Below, in pieces: positions 11,991 through 23,391 of a DNA stretch of 64,000 nucleotides; the stretch's first letter is position 1, and each line of letters opens with the position of its first letter. The notes below the pieces were generated by a model. That model was not told where the DNA came from. It was given only the letters and a program-made list of their open reading frames with translations, and ran no database searches. Position numbers and translations under genes: made by a program. Origin of the DNA: Chenopodium formosanum (taxonomy: Eukaryota; Streptophyta; Magnoliopsida; Caryophyllales; Amaranthaceae); assembly GCA_024500155.1 (NCBI GenBank), contig CM044869.1, positions 26,596,501-26,660,500 on the forward strand, given 5' to 3'.

Positions 11991-12014
11991 CTAATAGCGT
12001 TTTTTCCACTAGTG
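11991..12014 (-). repeat. CACTA right terminal inverted repeat
   Basis: The right end is ...TTTTTTCCACTAGTG, the inverted complement of the left end. It is preceded by many GCCAGTTGC/GCAACTGGC units between 11640 and 11990. Confidence 0.85.
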
Positions 12015-12447
12015 GACAACTCAAGAAGAAGTCAATGAACTTAGGCAGAACTTGGCCAATAAAACTGAAATGATGAAGGCTATGCCTCTTCAAGTCAATG
12101 ACCCTGCGAAATAGCAACAGATGCAACGAATGGAGGAAAGCTTGAACAAGCTCTCCAATGACTACAAGTTCTAGGGCATTAGCTCACAAGGGGTCTCAGT
12201 GGACAAGGAGCTTCTTCCGTAGAAGTTCAATACCAATGACATCCGTAGGTTCAAACCTACTGACAATCCTTATTTCCACTTAAGAGCTTTCGAAACCATA
12301 ATGAACATTAAGGGGATTGATAGGAAAGTCTTTCACTCTTTGTTCTCTTTATCTCTTGAAACCGTTTGCCAACAATGGTTCTTTTCCCTTGACAAAGAAA
12401 ATATCTCTACTTGGGATAGAATAGTAAACGCTTTCATTGATAGATAC
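12015..12447 (+). pseudogene. gag: Element A gag, N-terminal part
   Basis: Reading resumes after the CACTA element with TQEEVNEL and parallels the B gag (16262 on). Shared blocks include FKPTDNPYFHLRAFETIMN and the WFFSLDKENISTWDRIV region, characteristic of the plant retrotransposon gag core. Stops appear at CCTGCGAAATAG (near 12111) and at two further codons (near 12170 and 12220). The frame continues to DRY at 12447, where element B is inserted; the next gag codons are found at 22526. Gag would form the virus-like particle. This copy is broken by three insertions as well as by stops. Confidence 0.8.
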
Positions 12448-13299
12448 TGTAGACACCTAAATGTGTCTCCCCAAAACCAAACCCAGTGATGAATACCTTT
12501 CATGTCATTTGATTATCGAACAAAGCGAAAGTGTGAAAGGTTTAGTGATGTGGATGTTTTTATTTAAATATTTCTCTTTCTGTTTTCAAAAATGTTTTTT
12601 CTTTCACTGTATTTATGAAAACATCCAGTCCAGTTTATTTGGTTCATGATAAGGGTCCAATAACGGTGTATTTGGATTGGGCTTGAAAAGACCTTTCCAA
12701 CGATATATTATAAGCCCAATTCCGATGAATAATGAGGAAGTTATGGTCAAAATACTAAACTGGGCCCAAACCGGATTTTACCTACGACCTAATGATCATG
12801 TGGAGGGTCCAAAGGTTTCATCCTATTCCTAAAATAATTAGGATTAATTAGAAGCTTCTATGAGTTTCTAAAAGATCTTACTTATCCTTTTTGAAAAGAT
12901 AAAATCAAAGAGTTTGAAATTGAATAAAACTTTCCTTTTTTAAGTCCTAATTCTATTCGAATTTAAAGATGTTCAAAGACAGCCAGATATTATTTTTGTG
13001 CCTCATAATATTTATCCAAATATTATATGGTTGGATAGATCTTGAAATTACCTTTCCAATGATATATTATAATATTAATTCCGAGTTATAACGAAAAAGA
13101 TATGAATGGAATACGAAACTCTATCCAAAACTGACACGCTTTCACTATTTCGGCCATATCTTTTTATCTACAAAAGATTTTAATCTTATTTTAATTGGGT
13201 TGGAAAGAAGACTTTAAGAGCTTTCCAACGACATATTATATGACTTATTTAGAATTCTGGATCAAAAGATATGATAAAAACAAAATCCGCAAAAAAATG

Positions 13300-13398
13300 T
13301 CCCAGCGCCAAACGACAGGTCTGTCGCCTGCTGCTGCTACCCGTCGCCTGGCGCTGCTCCAGTCGTCTGGTGCTGACTCCTGTCTTTGGCGACAGGAG
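13300..13398. repeat. GCGACAG/CTGTCGC cluster in LTR U3
   Basis: The cluster holds alternating copies of CGACAG, CTGTCGCC, GTCGCCTGGCGCTG and similar words within 100 bp, ending about 60 bp before the TATA box. Equivalent clusters occur at about 1555-1640, 3046-3127, 21590-21645 and 50663-50755, and outside LTRs at 4620-4715, 5380-5470, 14935-14990, 43655-43745, 45640-45695 and 49030-49140. Confidence 0.7.
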
Positions 13399-13457
13399 GT
13401 CTTTTATTCCGAATGGGACTTGAACTCTTTTCTATCGTATCCCGAGCTATTTTTTTC

Positions 13458-13469
13458 TATAAATAGGGG
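13458..13469 (+). promoter_or_regulatory. TATA box of B 5' LTR
   Basis: TATAAATAGGGG is at the same relative place as in the other A-family LTRs. It would drive the B genomic RNA. Confidence 0.75.
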
Positions 13470-14619
13470 TCGTATCTCCCCGTTTTTCAACATTCACAAC
13501 AATCATCTCTCTCTATTCTCTCACTAAAAAAGCAAGAAGCTTTCCTTCACTCTCTCTTCTTTTTCTAAACCTTCCCTTTTACAAAATTCCACATACATTA
13601 GCTCTAGACACACCTAGCCAAGTTCGAGGTTGCCTTCGCCCTAGACGTGAAAGGTTGATAATTTCTGAGGGTTTGGTCCCAAATCTTATTACAATTCTTT
13701 GATTAGATTTATTCTTTATTATTTTCCTTGAAGTTACTAAGGCGTGTATTTTGTTATTAGAAAGAGGTACGAGGCATCGAAATAAGTAATTTAATTGTTA
13801 TTCTTTTGATATAGAAAGCATGCTTTGATTATTTTGATTCCTAGTATCATGTTAGGACGTTTTATTGCTTCCTAGTATCATGTTTAGGATTAACTAATAT
13901 TTATGATATTATTATGATGCTTCCTATTCCTTTTCTAAATATCATGTTAGTGTCATGTTAGGGCTAACTGATCTTTATTGTTTAGTGACATGCTAGGGTT
14001 TGTTATTAATCTTGTTAGTATCATGCTAGGATCTTGCTATTATTATTATGCTTTATTGAGAATATTATTATTATGATGATGATTGTTATTATGTTGCTTT
14101 ATGTTTATTATTGTTATTTCTTGATCACACCTCTCTTGTAGGATTACAGGGAATTTGTACTTGTAATCACGCTTAATAAGATAATTAATAATCTTGTTTA
14201 GGTTAATATGATTATAGATCAAGTGATCGCCAATAATAGTTTTATTTGTGCATTAATATTCAATCAACATAGATAAACAGGTTTAGGGTTAACCTATTGA
14301 TTGTATGTTAGTGAGAAATCGCACATGGATATGAGAAGAATAAAGTAGAGGTCTATTTTTAGGGCAAGTTCAATCTCTTTTAGGTTGGATTTGTACCTTC
14401 ATCCCCGAACTTCTAGTCATGGTTTCAGACCTATTAGAGTTAACGAGCTCTTGGATCGTTAAGGGGTGTAACCTTCAGCCTGTGAACGGTTTACAAGTTC
14501 CTAAAACTTATTGGAGACTCTTTTGCTCTAACTTCCTTCCCTTTGGACGCCACTATGCTTAAGTGTATGATCACAGTGGGCTTAAGTGTGGGATGCTTGA
14601 AATATTCCCTACAGTTTTT

Positions 14620-14637
14620 TGGCGAATCCACTGGGGA
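14620..14637 (+). other. Primer binding site of element B
   Basis: TGGCGAATCCACTGGGGA lies six bases after the LTR end, one base different from the A site in its first half. It is followed by the leader. Confidence 0.75.
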
Positions 14638-16261
14638 GGATTTCTATTTTAATTCCTAAAATTTATTTTGGCAATGATTTAGAATGAGTGGATGAGTCTC
14701 GAAAAGTTCTAAGTATTTCATGTGCGTAATTTTGATTAACATTGTGGCATATGAATAAAAAGGTCCGCATTGGAATGACCATCCGAAATGCGTCAAAAAT
14801 ATAGGATTTTTACGCGTAGGAAATTAGGGAAATATCTTTCACAACTAAAATAGAAATAATGCTACGAAAAAGCTGGAAAATTCAAGAATAGAAAGCTGCT
14901 GAGGCATGTAGGAATTAGCGTTGAGAAAACAGCGTCAGCGCCAAACGATGGCGCTGTCGCCTGTCGATAGTTTTGTCGTTTGGCGACATACGCTATTTTC
15001 TCGAGCCGAATTCTTTCAATACCGAGCCAGAAATCTACATTCTTATTTCGACTAGTTTTCTAGTACTGTTTGCTCGGTTTTACTTCCTGGTTGAGTTTTT
15101 CCTTTTTTCTGAAACCCATATGTGTTCTACATATGGCCATAACCTTCTGGGGATTCACGCTCCATCTACCCAATCGAATGCTCCTAGCAACGAAGGGTAC
15201 ATCTGAGTTTGTTGAATTCACCAAACCATGGAAGCGAGTTTAACTCGCGGGGTCCCATCTACTCGCGCCAACCCTTCCAAAGGTAAGGCTTCCGCGCGGT
15301 GCATCCGGACTCATAAACATGGACCCTTTTTAACTAACCCATATCCTGAACTTTAGAGAACTAGAGCCATGGTTAGGTTGCAAACTCATTGCATCATGTT
15401 GTGACTACTTAATTACTTGTGCATTATTTGCTTGTGTATAACCTACATGTGATTAAACTAACCGTTTGGTTTGACTTGTAATTATGAATATGCTTAAATA
15501 AACTAACCAAGGACTAAAGGACTTTTCTTAATTAATTGATTAATTAATTTGAGCTAATAAATATGTCTAAAATCGAGTCATAGTTCCTTTGAGTCAACCC
15601 GGTTTTTTTTTATTCCCGTATACTGCACAAGCGTCAACTTGTTTTGGTCATAGCCGGAGTCCGAGAAAGAGTTACGAGTCGTATAACATATGGATCTGTA
15701 GCCTCGAGTTTTATCTTTTATTTGGCGTTGGTTTCGTCGAATTCGGAGTCACATATAAAAAGTTATGACTAAAATACTACAGCCTGTCCAGTTTAGAGCA
15801 CATACGTGAAGTCTTAGCTTAGTCCTTAATTAAGTCTAGTCACATAGTCTAGTCCCATGGTCATGACACGGGTCAAACATGTCACCTACACTCACTAGCC
15901 TTAGCACACACTTTGTGTATATATCACCATGACCAAGTCTTAGGTTCATGCATGAGTCGGTTTTTCCATCATTTGAGTTGGGGGTACATTCTATTCTTAA
16001 TTCTTTCATACCTCTCCATCTACATCGTCCTTCCATTCTCTACATGCTTTCTCCATATCACAACCTTCATTCTTCCTACCCCCTTCCATCTACTGCATGT
16101 TGAATGGAGTTTGAGTCAAATAATTAACAAAAAGTATCCATAACTTCCCTTTTCACAGCACTTGGCCAAGGAGAGAAGGGAGATTAATCAAGGATAACAC
16201 CTTTGTTCAAATACTACTTTTTGAAAAACCCATCAATCGAAAAAGAAAAGCCAAGAAGATA
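14638..16261 (+). mobile_element. Element B 5' leader
   Basis: This untranslated leader is homologous to 4329-5913. It contains a GCGACAG-type cluster (14935-14990) and the palindrome at 15234-15248. It ends at the gag ATG (16262). Short ORFs across it are not conserved with the A leader and are not called. Confidence 0.7.
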
Positions 16262-17380
16262 ATGGCGTCTCAAGAATAAGTTAATGAACTCAAAAAGGAC
16301 GTGGCCAACCTAACTGAATTGATGAAGAGTATAGCTCTTCAAGTCCATGACCCTGTGAGGCAACAACAAATGGAGCTCATGCAAGAAAGCCTAAGCAAAC
16401 TCTCCAGTGACTATAGATTCCAGGGCATTAGCTCACAAGGGGTCTCAGTGGACAAGGAACTTCTTCCGCAGAAGTTCAATGCCAATGACATCCCTAAGTT
16501 CAAGCCAACAAACAGTCCTTATTTTCACTTAAGGGCTTTTGAAACCATAATGAACATTAAGGGGGCTGATAGGAAGATTTTTCATTCTTTGTTCTCATTA
16601 TCTCTTGAAATCGTTTGTCAACATTAGTTCTTTTCCCTTGACAAAGAAAAAACCTCTACTTGGGACGGAATAGTAAACGCTTTCATAGATAGATACAAGT
16701 GCAACATCCAAGTCGACACAGATCATAGACAACTTGAGATGTTAAAACAAAAAGAAAACTAAGGTTTCACCTCTTTCTTCAACAAGTGGAGGGAAACTTC
16801 CGCTAATATGGTTGAAGTTCCTACTGAAAAGGAGTCCGTAAGGATATTCATCAAGAACCTTTAAGACAAGTATTTGAAGCATTTGAAATATCAACACAAC
16901 TTGAATACTTTCAAAGCCGTCTATGACATAGGTATTGAAATCGAAGATGACCTTGCAAAGCAAAAAGCTACTAACAATAATAACAACAGTGGCTGGAAAG
17001 GAAAGAAGAACGACAATCCTTCTTCCTCCGAAAACACCCACTCTAGTAACAATGATAATACCTTTGACTTAAATAATGTCTTAGCCATGGATAATCAAGG
17101 ATCTAAAAAGAAACCAAAAAGAGAGTTCACACTTATTGGGATGACCTATGATGTTGATTTCGATCGTCTCCATGATCGAGGATTAATCAGACCTATTGGC
17201 CCTACTGAAGATCCAACGCCAGAAAGGCGATCTTCAAGATGGAATCCCAACTCTTATTGCAAGTACCATCAGGGAAATGGTCATACCACGGATGAATGTT
17301 ACAGATTTCAAAATCTCATTCAAGACCTCATAGAAGCAAATAAGATCCCAAAGCCTTTAGCTAGTAAGAAGACCGGGTGA
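16262..17380 (+). pseudogene. gag: Element B gag (four in-frame stops)
   Basis: One frame runs from ATG at 16262 to TGA at 17378, about 372 codons, broken by stops near 16277, 16625, 16759 and 16862. The order is an N-terminal coiled region (VNELKKDVANLTELM), the gag core (PYFHLRAFETIM; STWDGIVNAFIDRY; FTSFFNKWRE), a spacer rich in Asn/Ser, and a zinc knuckle CKYHQGNGHTTDEC (C-X2-H-X4-H-X4-C, with His replacing the usual second Cys). This layout matches Ogre/Tat gags. Nothing coding for protease, RT or integrase follows, so B is a gag-only derivative that must have used enzymes from other copies. Confidence 0.85.
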
Positions 17381-19394
17381 TGATCAAGCAAAAGACACAA
17401 GGCGAGCTTCAACGATAAGATCTCGTGACCTTTTTTCTATTTTTTTGTTCCTCCTTTCCCCAAATAAGTCTAGCATAGGCACCCTTTGTTTTTCTTAAAT
17501 TTTACTTTGTAGGATCTTTCTTTTCCCTTTAATAAAATGAGCATTTATTTTCTTGCATATGATTATCGCATTGCATTGCATTAAAAAAAATGTCGAACTA
17601 AGAACAAGGTATACCAATGATTTGAGGCACCCCTTGTAGCCACATCATATCACCTTTCACCCTTTAAATACATAATCCTTTCTTGAAAAACCACTTTGAG
17701 CCTCGTCTAACGATAGACCTTTCCTTCTTCGACCCACATCTACCTAAGCTTGGGATGGGATGGTGTGCAATTTATGCAATTTTCAAAGAATAAAAGCTTG
17801 AGTAATTTCAAAAAAATTAAAATAAGCAAAAATGATAAAAGTGTACAAAAGGGCAAGTGTTCCAATGTCTTTGATATGAATATATCTTTGATAAGAACAC
17901 GTCTCAGATTGCGTCTCTTATTGAGTGCTAGGTACCGTGTCTGAGAAACATGAATGCCAAGTGAGTGATAGATCGCATGATCGGGATTGCCCACACTTAT
18001 CCAAATAAAAAAATGACAAAGCGAAAAAAAGAGCAAAAAATATAAAAGAAAAGATTTCAAAAGTGAGGAAACCTCAAGCGTACAAATACAAAGATTCAAA
18101 AGCAAGGTTGCACACCTTGGGGGCTAATCTAGGGTCTTGAGCCTTTATCCCTTTCTTCTTCCACCTTTACCCTAACCACGTTACAGCCCTTAAAAGACTT
18201 CTTTGAGGTATACACATACTTGTGCGAGGTTCGGCTAGAGCTACGTTCGGCCTGATTCCTAACGGATACGTAGGCAACCTCAAATTGGGGTGCGGCTGTA
18301 ATAAAAATGCATTCATATTTACATTCATACATGATCATATCAAGGGATCTCCAATGCTCATCCCTATCCATTTAGAGCTAGACTTAGGGGCTTGATCCCT
18401 ACATTATTAACTTACCTAGCCTAAGAGTCACCATCATTTGACTCTTGTTGAAAAAATATTCCATACACTTAGCCTTTGTAGTCTAACTTTAGTGTCACTT
18501 TCACACACGTCACAGAGACATGACCAAATAATCCACCTCTTAGGAACCTTTTGTCATAAAGTCTTAGCATAACGTTGGAGCATACCTTGTCATATCAAAA
18601 TCACTCATCATTGCATCATTAAGTATGAAGTACTTAGCCTCCGTGCCTAAGTTACCTAAATACTTTCACTATCGAGTCAACTAGGATAGTCTAGGATGTT
18701 ACAATCCTTGCACTATGAGATACAACGTGGAAATCTATGAGATACAACGTCGACGCCTACACTCGACTAAAGCACATTCAACATGCACCTTCAAAAACTT
18801 CACTTTTTTTTTTTGAGTCTATCTTTTTCGGGAGAAAGTCGATACCCTTTACAAAAATGACGGAAAATTTTTGCTTTTCTGCATTTTACATCATAATACT
18901 TTGCACACACAAGTCATGTACACATTGAGTCATGTCGTGTTATCACATTGAGTTAAGTCTACGCACACGAGTCGATTTGAGTACATCGAGTTACACGTCG
19001 AGTCAGGCAATAGCATTAAGTCACACAAAGTTAACCTTAAAAACATGAGCAAAGTCCTATAGTCCAAAATATAAATGTAGGTACACTAAGTCCTAGACGG
19101 ACAGGTGATCTTTACAAAAATTTTGAAGCAAAAGGACGCAAACAACTTAGCAAATCAACTAGAGTCAAATGGTCATATTGATTGATTGGGTTCCTTGGTA
19201 TGCCAGTTAGCCCTTATAAGCAAATTGACATGATTAGTAGTCGGCTCGATTACAATCGCAGACAAATGATCATCTCACTTAGCTTAAAGCACCTAAGTAT
19301 TGGCTCATCGCAAGCACCGAAGTAATGGTTCATAAAGAAGCACATCACCAAAACGACAATATTTCCAAGAGTGAATTGTCGAGCATTATTCTTC

Positions 19395-20030
19395 AACGAC
19401 AAATTTTCCAAGATTGGATTGTCATCTCAAACTGGCAATGTTTCCAAGCATGGATTGTCGTACTCCTTCTCTATTTGGCAAGTTTTTCCAAGTTCGGATT
19501 GTCATACATTCAACAAATCTTCGACAATTTTTCCAAGATTGGGTTGTCATCTCAAACTGGCAATATTTCCAAGCATGGATTGTCGTAGGTCTCTATTCAT
19601 TTTAATGTTTCGGCAAAGGTTCCCCAACGTGGATTGTCATTCATTTCAGCAGTGGAAAACTTTCCAAAAGGGATTGCCGATCGACTCTCTTTTTTGCAAA
19701 TGTTCCAAGACGCGGATTGTCAATTGTGGCAATATTTTCCCATATTGGCAAATTTCCAAGGTGGATTTCTTTCTAGAGTTATGTTCCAAGACGTGGATTG
19801 TCGATTGTAGCAAGGTTCTTATGATAGATTGTTACGAAGCATTGGCAACTTTTCCCAAATTTGGATTTTGGCAAAATTTCAGAGATACGGATTGTCGCTT
19901 CATCGTGGCAACATTTCCTAGGATGGATTGTTACGTGGCATTGACAACTTTCCCTAAATTGGATTGTCGTACATCATTCAAGAGTTGTGTTGGCAACTAT
20001 TCCTAAAGAAGAGAGGATTGTCATCACCCC
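19395..20030 (+). repeat. Degenerate array around GGATTGTC / TTTCCAAG
   Basis: About twelve copies of GGATTGTC or close variants alternate with TTTCCAAG and GGCAA words, in units of roughly 40-60 bases. The best pair, 'attggattgtcatctcaaac' (near 19413) and 'attgggttgtcatctcaaac' (near 19540), is nearly identical over 60 bases. A 211-codon open frame crosses the array but its peptide is only the translated repeat. The matching part of A has no such array, so it expanded in B. Confidence 0.65.
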
Positions 20031-20173
20031 AAGGCATCAAAAGCAGCAAAATGCGCCGACGTATTGGCACCGCGGTAATTTCAGCAAATATCACAGCAGC
20101 AAAGTTCATGCGAGCTTTGAGGATCAACAAGCGTTGGTCTTCGGTAATTTTCTTCGGAATATTATCGCAATAA

Positions 20174-20510
20174 CTGAGGATGGCTTCAAGCGAAGTTATT
20201 TTTGACGGCGTTCCCTAGGATGTGGAAGGTTGTTAGAAAACTGAGGATGACTTCAAGCGAAGTTATCTTCGACGGCGTTCCCTAGGATGTGGAAGGTTGT
20301 CAGAAAAATTGAGGATGGCTTCAAGCGGAGTTATCTTCGACGGCGTTCCCTAAGATAAGGAAGGTTGTCAGATATAGGAGGTGATTTCAAGCGAAGTTAT
20401 CTTCGATCATATTCCCTAGGATGTGGAAGATGGTCATAAAAAAACGGAAATTGAAGGCAGCTACAAGCGTGGTAGTCTTCAGGCGGTATCCCCAAGCTTG
20501 AGGAAGATCG
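20174..20510 (+). repeat. Tandem repeats of about 67 bp before the B 3' LTR
   Basis: Units begin with 'gaggatggcttcaagcgaag' at 20176, 20243 and 20311, with diverged copies near 20378 and 20448. Each contains 'cttcgacggcgttccctagg' and ends near 'ggaaggttgtcag'. A related series is present in A at about 49560-49860, before the A 3' LTR. Confidence 0.8.
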
Positions 20511-20716
20511 TCAAACAAGATTGGTTACACCAGAGACGTGTACTCGACGGTGCAAGATACGCGTTTCTTAACTCTTTTATCTGTTTAACTAACGCTAGTT
20601 TGCAGGTATCGGCGTTACAAGAATGATTTAGGGTCGCAGAACGTTCTAAATCATTCTCCGTCCATATCGCTACTTTGACTTTCGTTTTCGAAACTTGCGT
20701 TTCTCCAAACTCAGTC

Positions 20717-20730
20717 AAAGTGGGGGCTTC
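20717..20730 (+). other. Polypurine tract of element B
   Basis: AAAGTGGGGGCTTC immediately precedes the 3' LTR start TGTAGACACC. The matching A tract is at 50080-50091 (AAGTGGGGCTTC). It would prime plus-strand DNA synthesis. Confidence 0.75.
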
Positions 20731-22525
20731 TGTAGACACCCAAATGTGTCTCCCCAAAACCAAACCCAGTGATGAATACCTTTCATGTCATTTGAATATC
20801 GAACAAAGCGAAAGTGTGAAAGGTCTAGTGATGTGGATGTTTTTATTAAAATATCTCTCTTTCTGTTTTCAAAAATGTTTCTTCTTTCACTCTATTTATG
20901 AAAACTTCCAGTCCATTTTAGTTTGGTTCATGATAAGGGTCCAATAATGGTGTATTTGGATTGGGCTTGAAAAGACCTTTCCAACGATATATTATAAGCC
21001 CTATTCCGATGAATAATGAGGAAGTTATGGCCAAAATACTAAACTAGGCCCAAACCGGATTTTACCTATGACCTAATGATCATGTGGAGGGTCCAAAGGT
21101 TTAATCCTATTCCTAAAATAATTAGGATTAATTAGAATGAAGCTTCTATGAGTTTCTAAAAGATCTTAATTATCCTTTTTGAAAAGATAAAATCAAAGAG
21201 TTTGAAATTGAATAAAACTTTCCTTTTTTAAATCCTAATTCTATTCGAATTTTAAGATGTTCAAAGGCAGTCAGATATTATTTTTGTGCCTCATAATATT
21301 TATCCAAATATTATATGGTTGGATAGATCTTGAAATTACCTTTCCAATGATATATTATAATATTAATTCCGAGCTATAACGAAAAAGATATGAATGGAAT
21401 ATGAAACTCTATCCGAAACTGACACCCTTCCACTATTTCGGCCATATCTTTTTATCTATAGAAAATTTTAATCTGATTCCAATTGGGTGGAAAGTAGAGT
21501 TCAAGAGATTTCCAACGACATATTATATGACTTATTTGGACTTTTGGATCAAAAGATATGATAAAAACAAAATCCACAAAAAAACTGTCGCAGCGCCAAA
21601 CGACAGGTCTGTCGCCTGGCGCTGACTCATGTCGTTGGTGACAGCAGGTCTTTTATTCCGAATGGGACTCGAACTCTTTTCTATTGTATCTCGAGCTATT
21701 TTTTCTATAAATAGGGGTCGTATATCCCCGTTTTTCAACATTCACAACAATCATCTCTCTCTATTCTCTCACTAATAAAGCTAGAAGCTTTCTTTCTCTC
21801 TCTCTCTTCTTTTTCTAAACCTTCCCTTTTACAAAATCCCTTTTCTAAATATCATGTTAGTGTCATGTTAGGGCTAATTGATCTTTATTGTTTAGTGACA
21901 TGCTAGGGTTTATTATTAATCTTGTTAGTATCATGCCTAGGATCTTGCTATTATTATTATGCTTTATTGAGAATATTATTAATATGATGATGATTGTTAT
22001 TATGTTGCTTGATGTTTATTATTGTTATTGCTTGATCACACCTCTCTTGCAGGATTAAAGGGAATTTGTACTTGTAATCACGCTTAATAGGAGAATTAAT
22101 AATCTTGTTTAGGTTAATATGATTATAATTCAAGTGATCGCCAATAATAGTTTTATTTGTGCATTAATATTCAACCAACATAGATAAACAGGTTTAGGGT
22201 TAACCTATTGATTGTATGTTAGTAAAAAAGCGCACATGGATATGAGAAGAATAAAGTAGAGGCCTATTTTTAGGGCAAGTTCAATCTCTTTTAGGTTGGA
22301 TTTGTACCTTCATCCCTGAACTTCCAATCATGGTTCCAGACCTATTGGAGTTAACGATCTCCTGGATCGTTAAGGGGAGTAACCTTCACCCTGTGAACGG
22401 TTTACAAGTTCCTAAAACTTGTTGGCGACTCTTTTGCTCTAGCTTCCTTCCCTTTGGACGCCACCATGCTTAAGTGTATGATCACAGTGGGGCTCAAGTG
22501 TGGGATTCTTGAAATATTCCCTATA
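20731..22525 (+). repeat. Element B 3' LTR, internally deleted
   Basis: The LTR runs from TGTAGACACC to CCCTATA (a mutated CCCTACA), 1,795 bp. Compared with the 5' LTR it lacks about 365 bp; the junction lies near 21838, where 'acaaaatccc' runs straight into 'ttttctaaatatcatgttag'. The 5' LTR has CCTTTTC-like words at both breakpoints. A TATAAATAGGGG box is at 21706. The rest is closely similar to the 5' LTR. Confidence 0.88.
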
Positions 22526-22868
22526 GGTACAAATGTAATATTCAAGTTGAAACTGATCATAGAGAACTTGAAATGTTAAAACAAAAAGAGAATGAAGGTT
22601 TTACTTCTTTCTTCAATAAATGGAGGGAAACTTCTGCTAAAATTGTTGAAGTGCCAAGTGAGAAGGAATTTGTAAGGATGTTCATTAAGAACCTCCAAGA
22701 AAATATTCTAAGCATCTCAAATATCAAAGTAATTTGAATACTTTCAAGGCCGTTTATGACATAGGAATCAACATTGAGGACAACCTTGCAAAGAAAAAAG
22801 CTGCTAACAACTCCAACAGTGGCTGGAAAGGAAAGAAGAACGACAATCCTTCTTCTTCCAAAACCACC
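22526..22868 (+). pseudogene. gag: Element A gag, middle part
   Basis: The frame continues from 12447 with KCNIQVETDHRELEMLKQKE, FTSFFNKWRETSAKI and NTFKAVYDIGINIED, parallel to the B gag. A frameshift lies around 22700. It ends in the Ser/Asn spacer, where element C inserted at ccacc. The first five bases are the B target duplication. Confidence 0.8.
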
Positions 22869-23358
22869 TGATTTGGATATTTATGCCCCGCCAAGTGGCC
22901 CAATGAGCGTGTGACACGTGTCACTCTAAAAGGCGCCCAAATGGACTCCCCAAATCCTGACACGTGTCATACAGATATGGCACCTTGGAAATGGCGGCCT
23001 TCAAGGCCCAAATCCCAACGTAGCCGCAAAACGGCGCTGCCCTAATTTCTAGGTCATTAAACCCTAGGAAAGGGCACACTTTTCTAGGACCCTAGAAATA
23101 GGGAGATTCCCCCAATAATTAAAGAGAGGTCTTAATCATTAGGACATTTATTGCTCTCGAAAACAGAGAACACTTGATCTCGGAATCCAAAAAGATACTT
23201 ACTTTCCGCACGTTTTACTCTGAATCCGTACTAACTTAATCTTCGGAGGCGGACCTCCGACCATCCGGGGCTCCGTTCATCATGCAGGTACACGCACCCT
23301 TGTCGGATCCAGTCTTCAAGCCGTAACTCTCTCAAGGGACATAAAAGCACCCGAAATA
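22869..23358 (+). repeat. Element C 5' LTR
   Basis: This 490-bp LTR runs from TGATTTGGATATTTATGCCC to ACCCGAAATA. It is flanked by ccacc at 22864-22868, matching ccacc at 41601-41605, a perfect 5-bp target duplication. The TATA box is mutated here (TAGAAATAGGG near 23093) and intact in the 3' copy. Confidence 0.9.
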
Positions 23359-23360
23359 TT

Positions 23361-23379
23361 TGGCGTCGTCTGTGGGGAG
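23361..23379 (+). other. Primer binding site of element C
   Basis: TGGCGTCGTCTGTGGGGAG follows the LTR by two bases. It resembles the TGGCGCCGTCTGTGGG type seen in many plant Tat-lineage elements. Confidence 0.7.
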
Positions 23380-23391
23380 ATTACCTCAGAG

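Larger units (their letters stand above)
5919..12014. mobile_element. CACTA (En/Spm-type) transposon, apparently non-autonomous
   Basis: The ends are inverted copies: CACTAGTGGAAAAATTGCTATTAG on the left and the complement of CACTAGTGGAAAAAACGCTATTAG on the right. Three-base flanks, ggc at 5916-5918 and gac at 12015-12017, fit a CACTA target duplication with one mutation. Both ends carry many short subterminal repeats of GCAACTGGC/GCCAGTTGC in either orientation (about 5960-6300 and 11640-11990), as expected for transposase binding. The element splits the element A gag after its second codon. I see no transposase or TNPA-like ORF in its 6.1 kb; the interior holds smaller elements, poly-T tracts and possible captured sequence. 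It is probably mobilised in trans. Confidence 0.88.
12448..14613 (+). repeat. Element B 5' LTR
   Basis: The LTR runs from TGTAGACACC to CCCTACA, 2,166 bp. The flank gatac (12443-12447) pairs with ggtac (22526-22530) at the other end of B, a 5-bp target duplication with one change. A TATAAATAGGGG box is at 13458. The LTR is longer than its 3' partner, which lacks the segment equivalent to about 13585-13940. Confidence 0.9.
17381..20730 (+). mobile_element. Element B post-gag noncoding region
   Basis: This is 3.35 kb without convincing genes. At about 18220-18300 lies the block 'ggatacgtaggcaacct', also present just after the A integrase end (about 43553), so pol was probably removed between gag and this block. 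From about 19187 the sequence matches 49181-49340 of A ('ccttggtatgccagttagcc'). It then passes through two repeat zones (19395-20030 and 20174-20510) to a polypurine tract and the 3' LTR. Confidence 0.65.

Noticed and set aside
19371..20006. 211-codon ORF in the B 3' region
   Set aside because: It is a translation of the GGATTGTC/TTTCCAAG repeat array; the peptide repeats the same words and has no counterpart in A.
19395..20510. CRISPR-like array
   Set aside because: Repeats are degenerate, spacers are not uniform, and the DNA is clearly a plant retrotransposon.
22860..22870. Possible host gene reading through into element C
   Set aside because: The reading is A gag cut by C; it resumes at 41601 after the duplicated ccacc.
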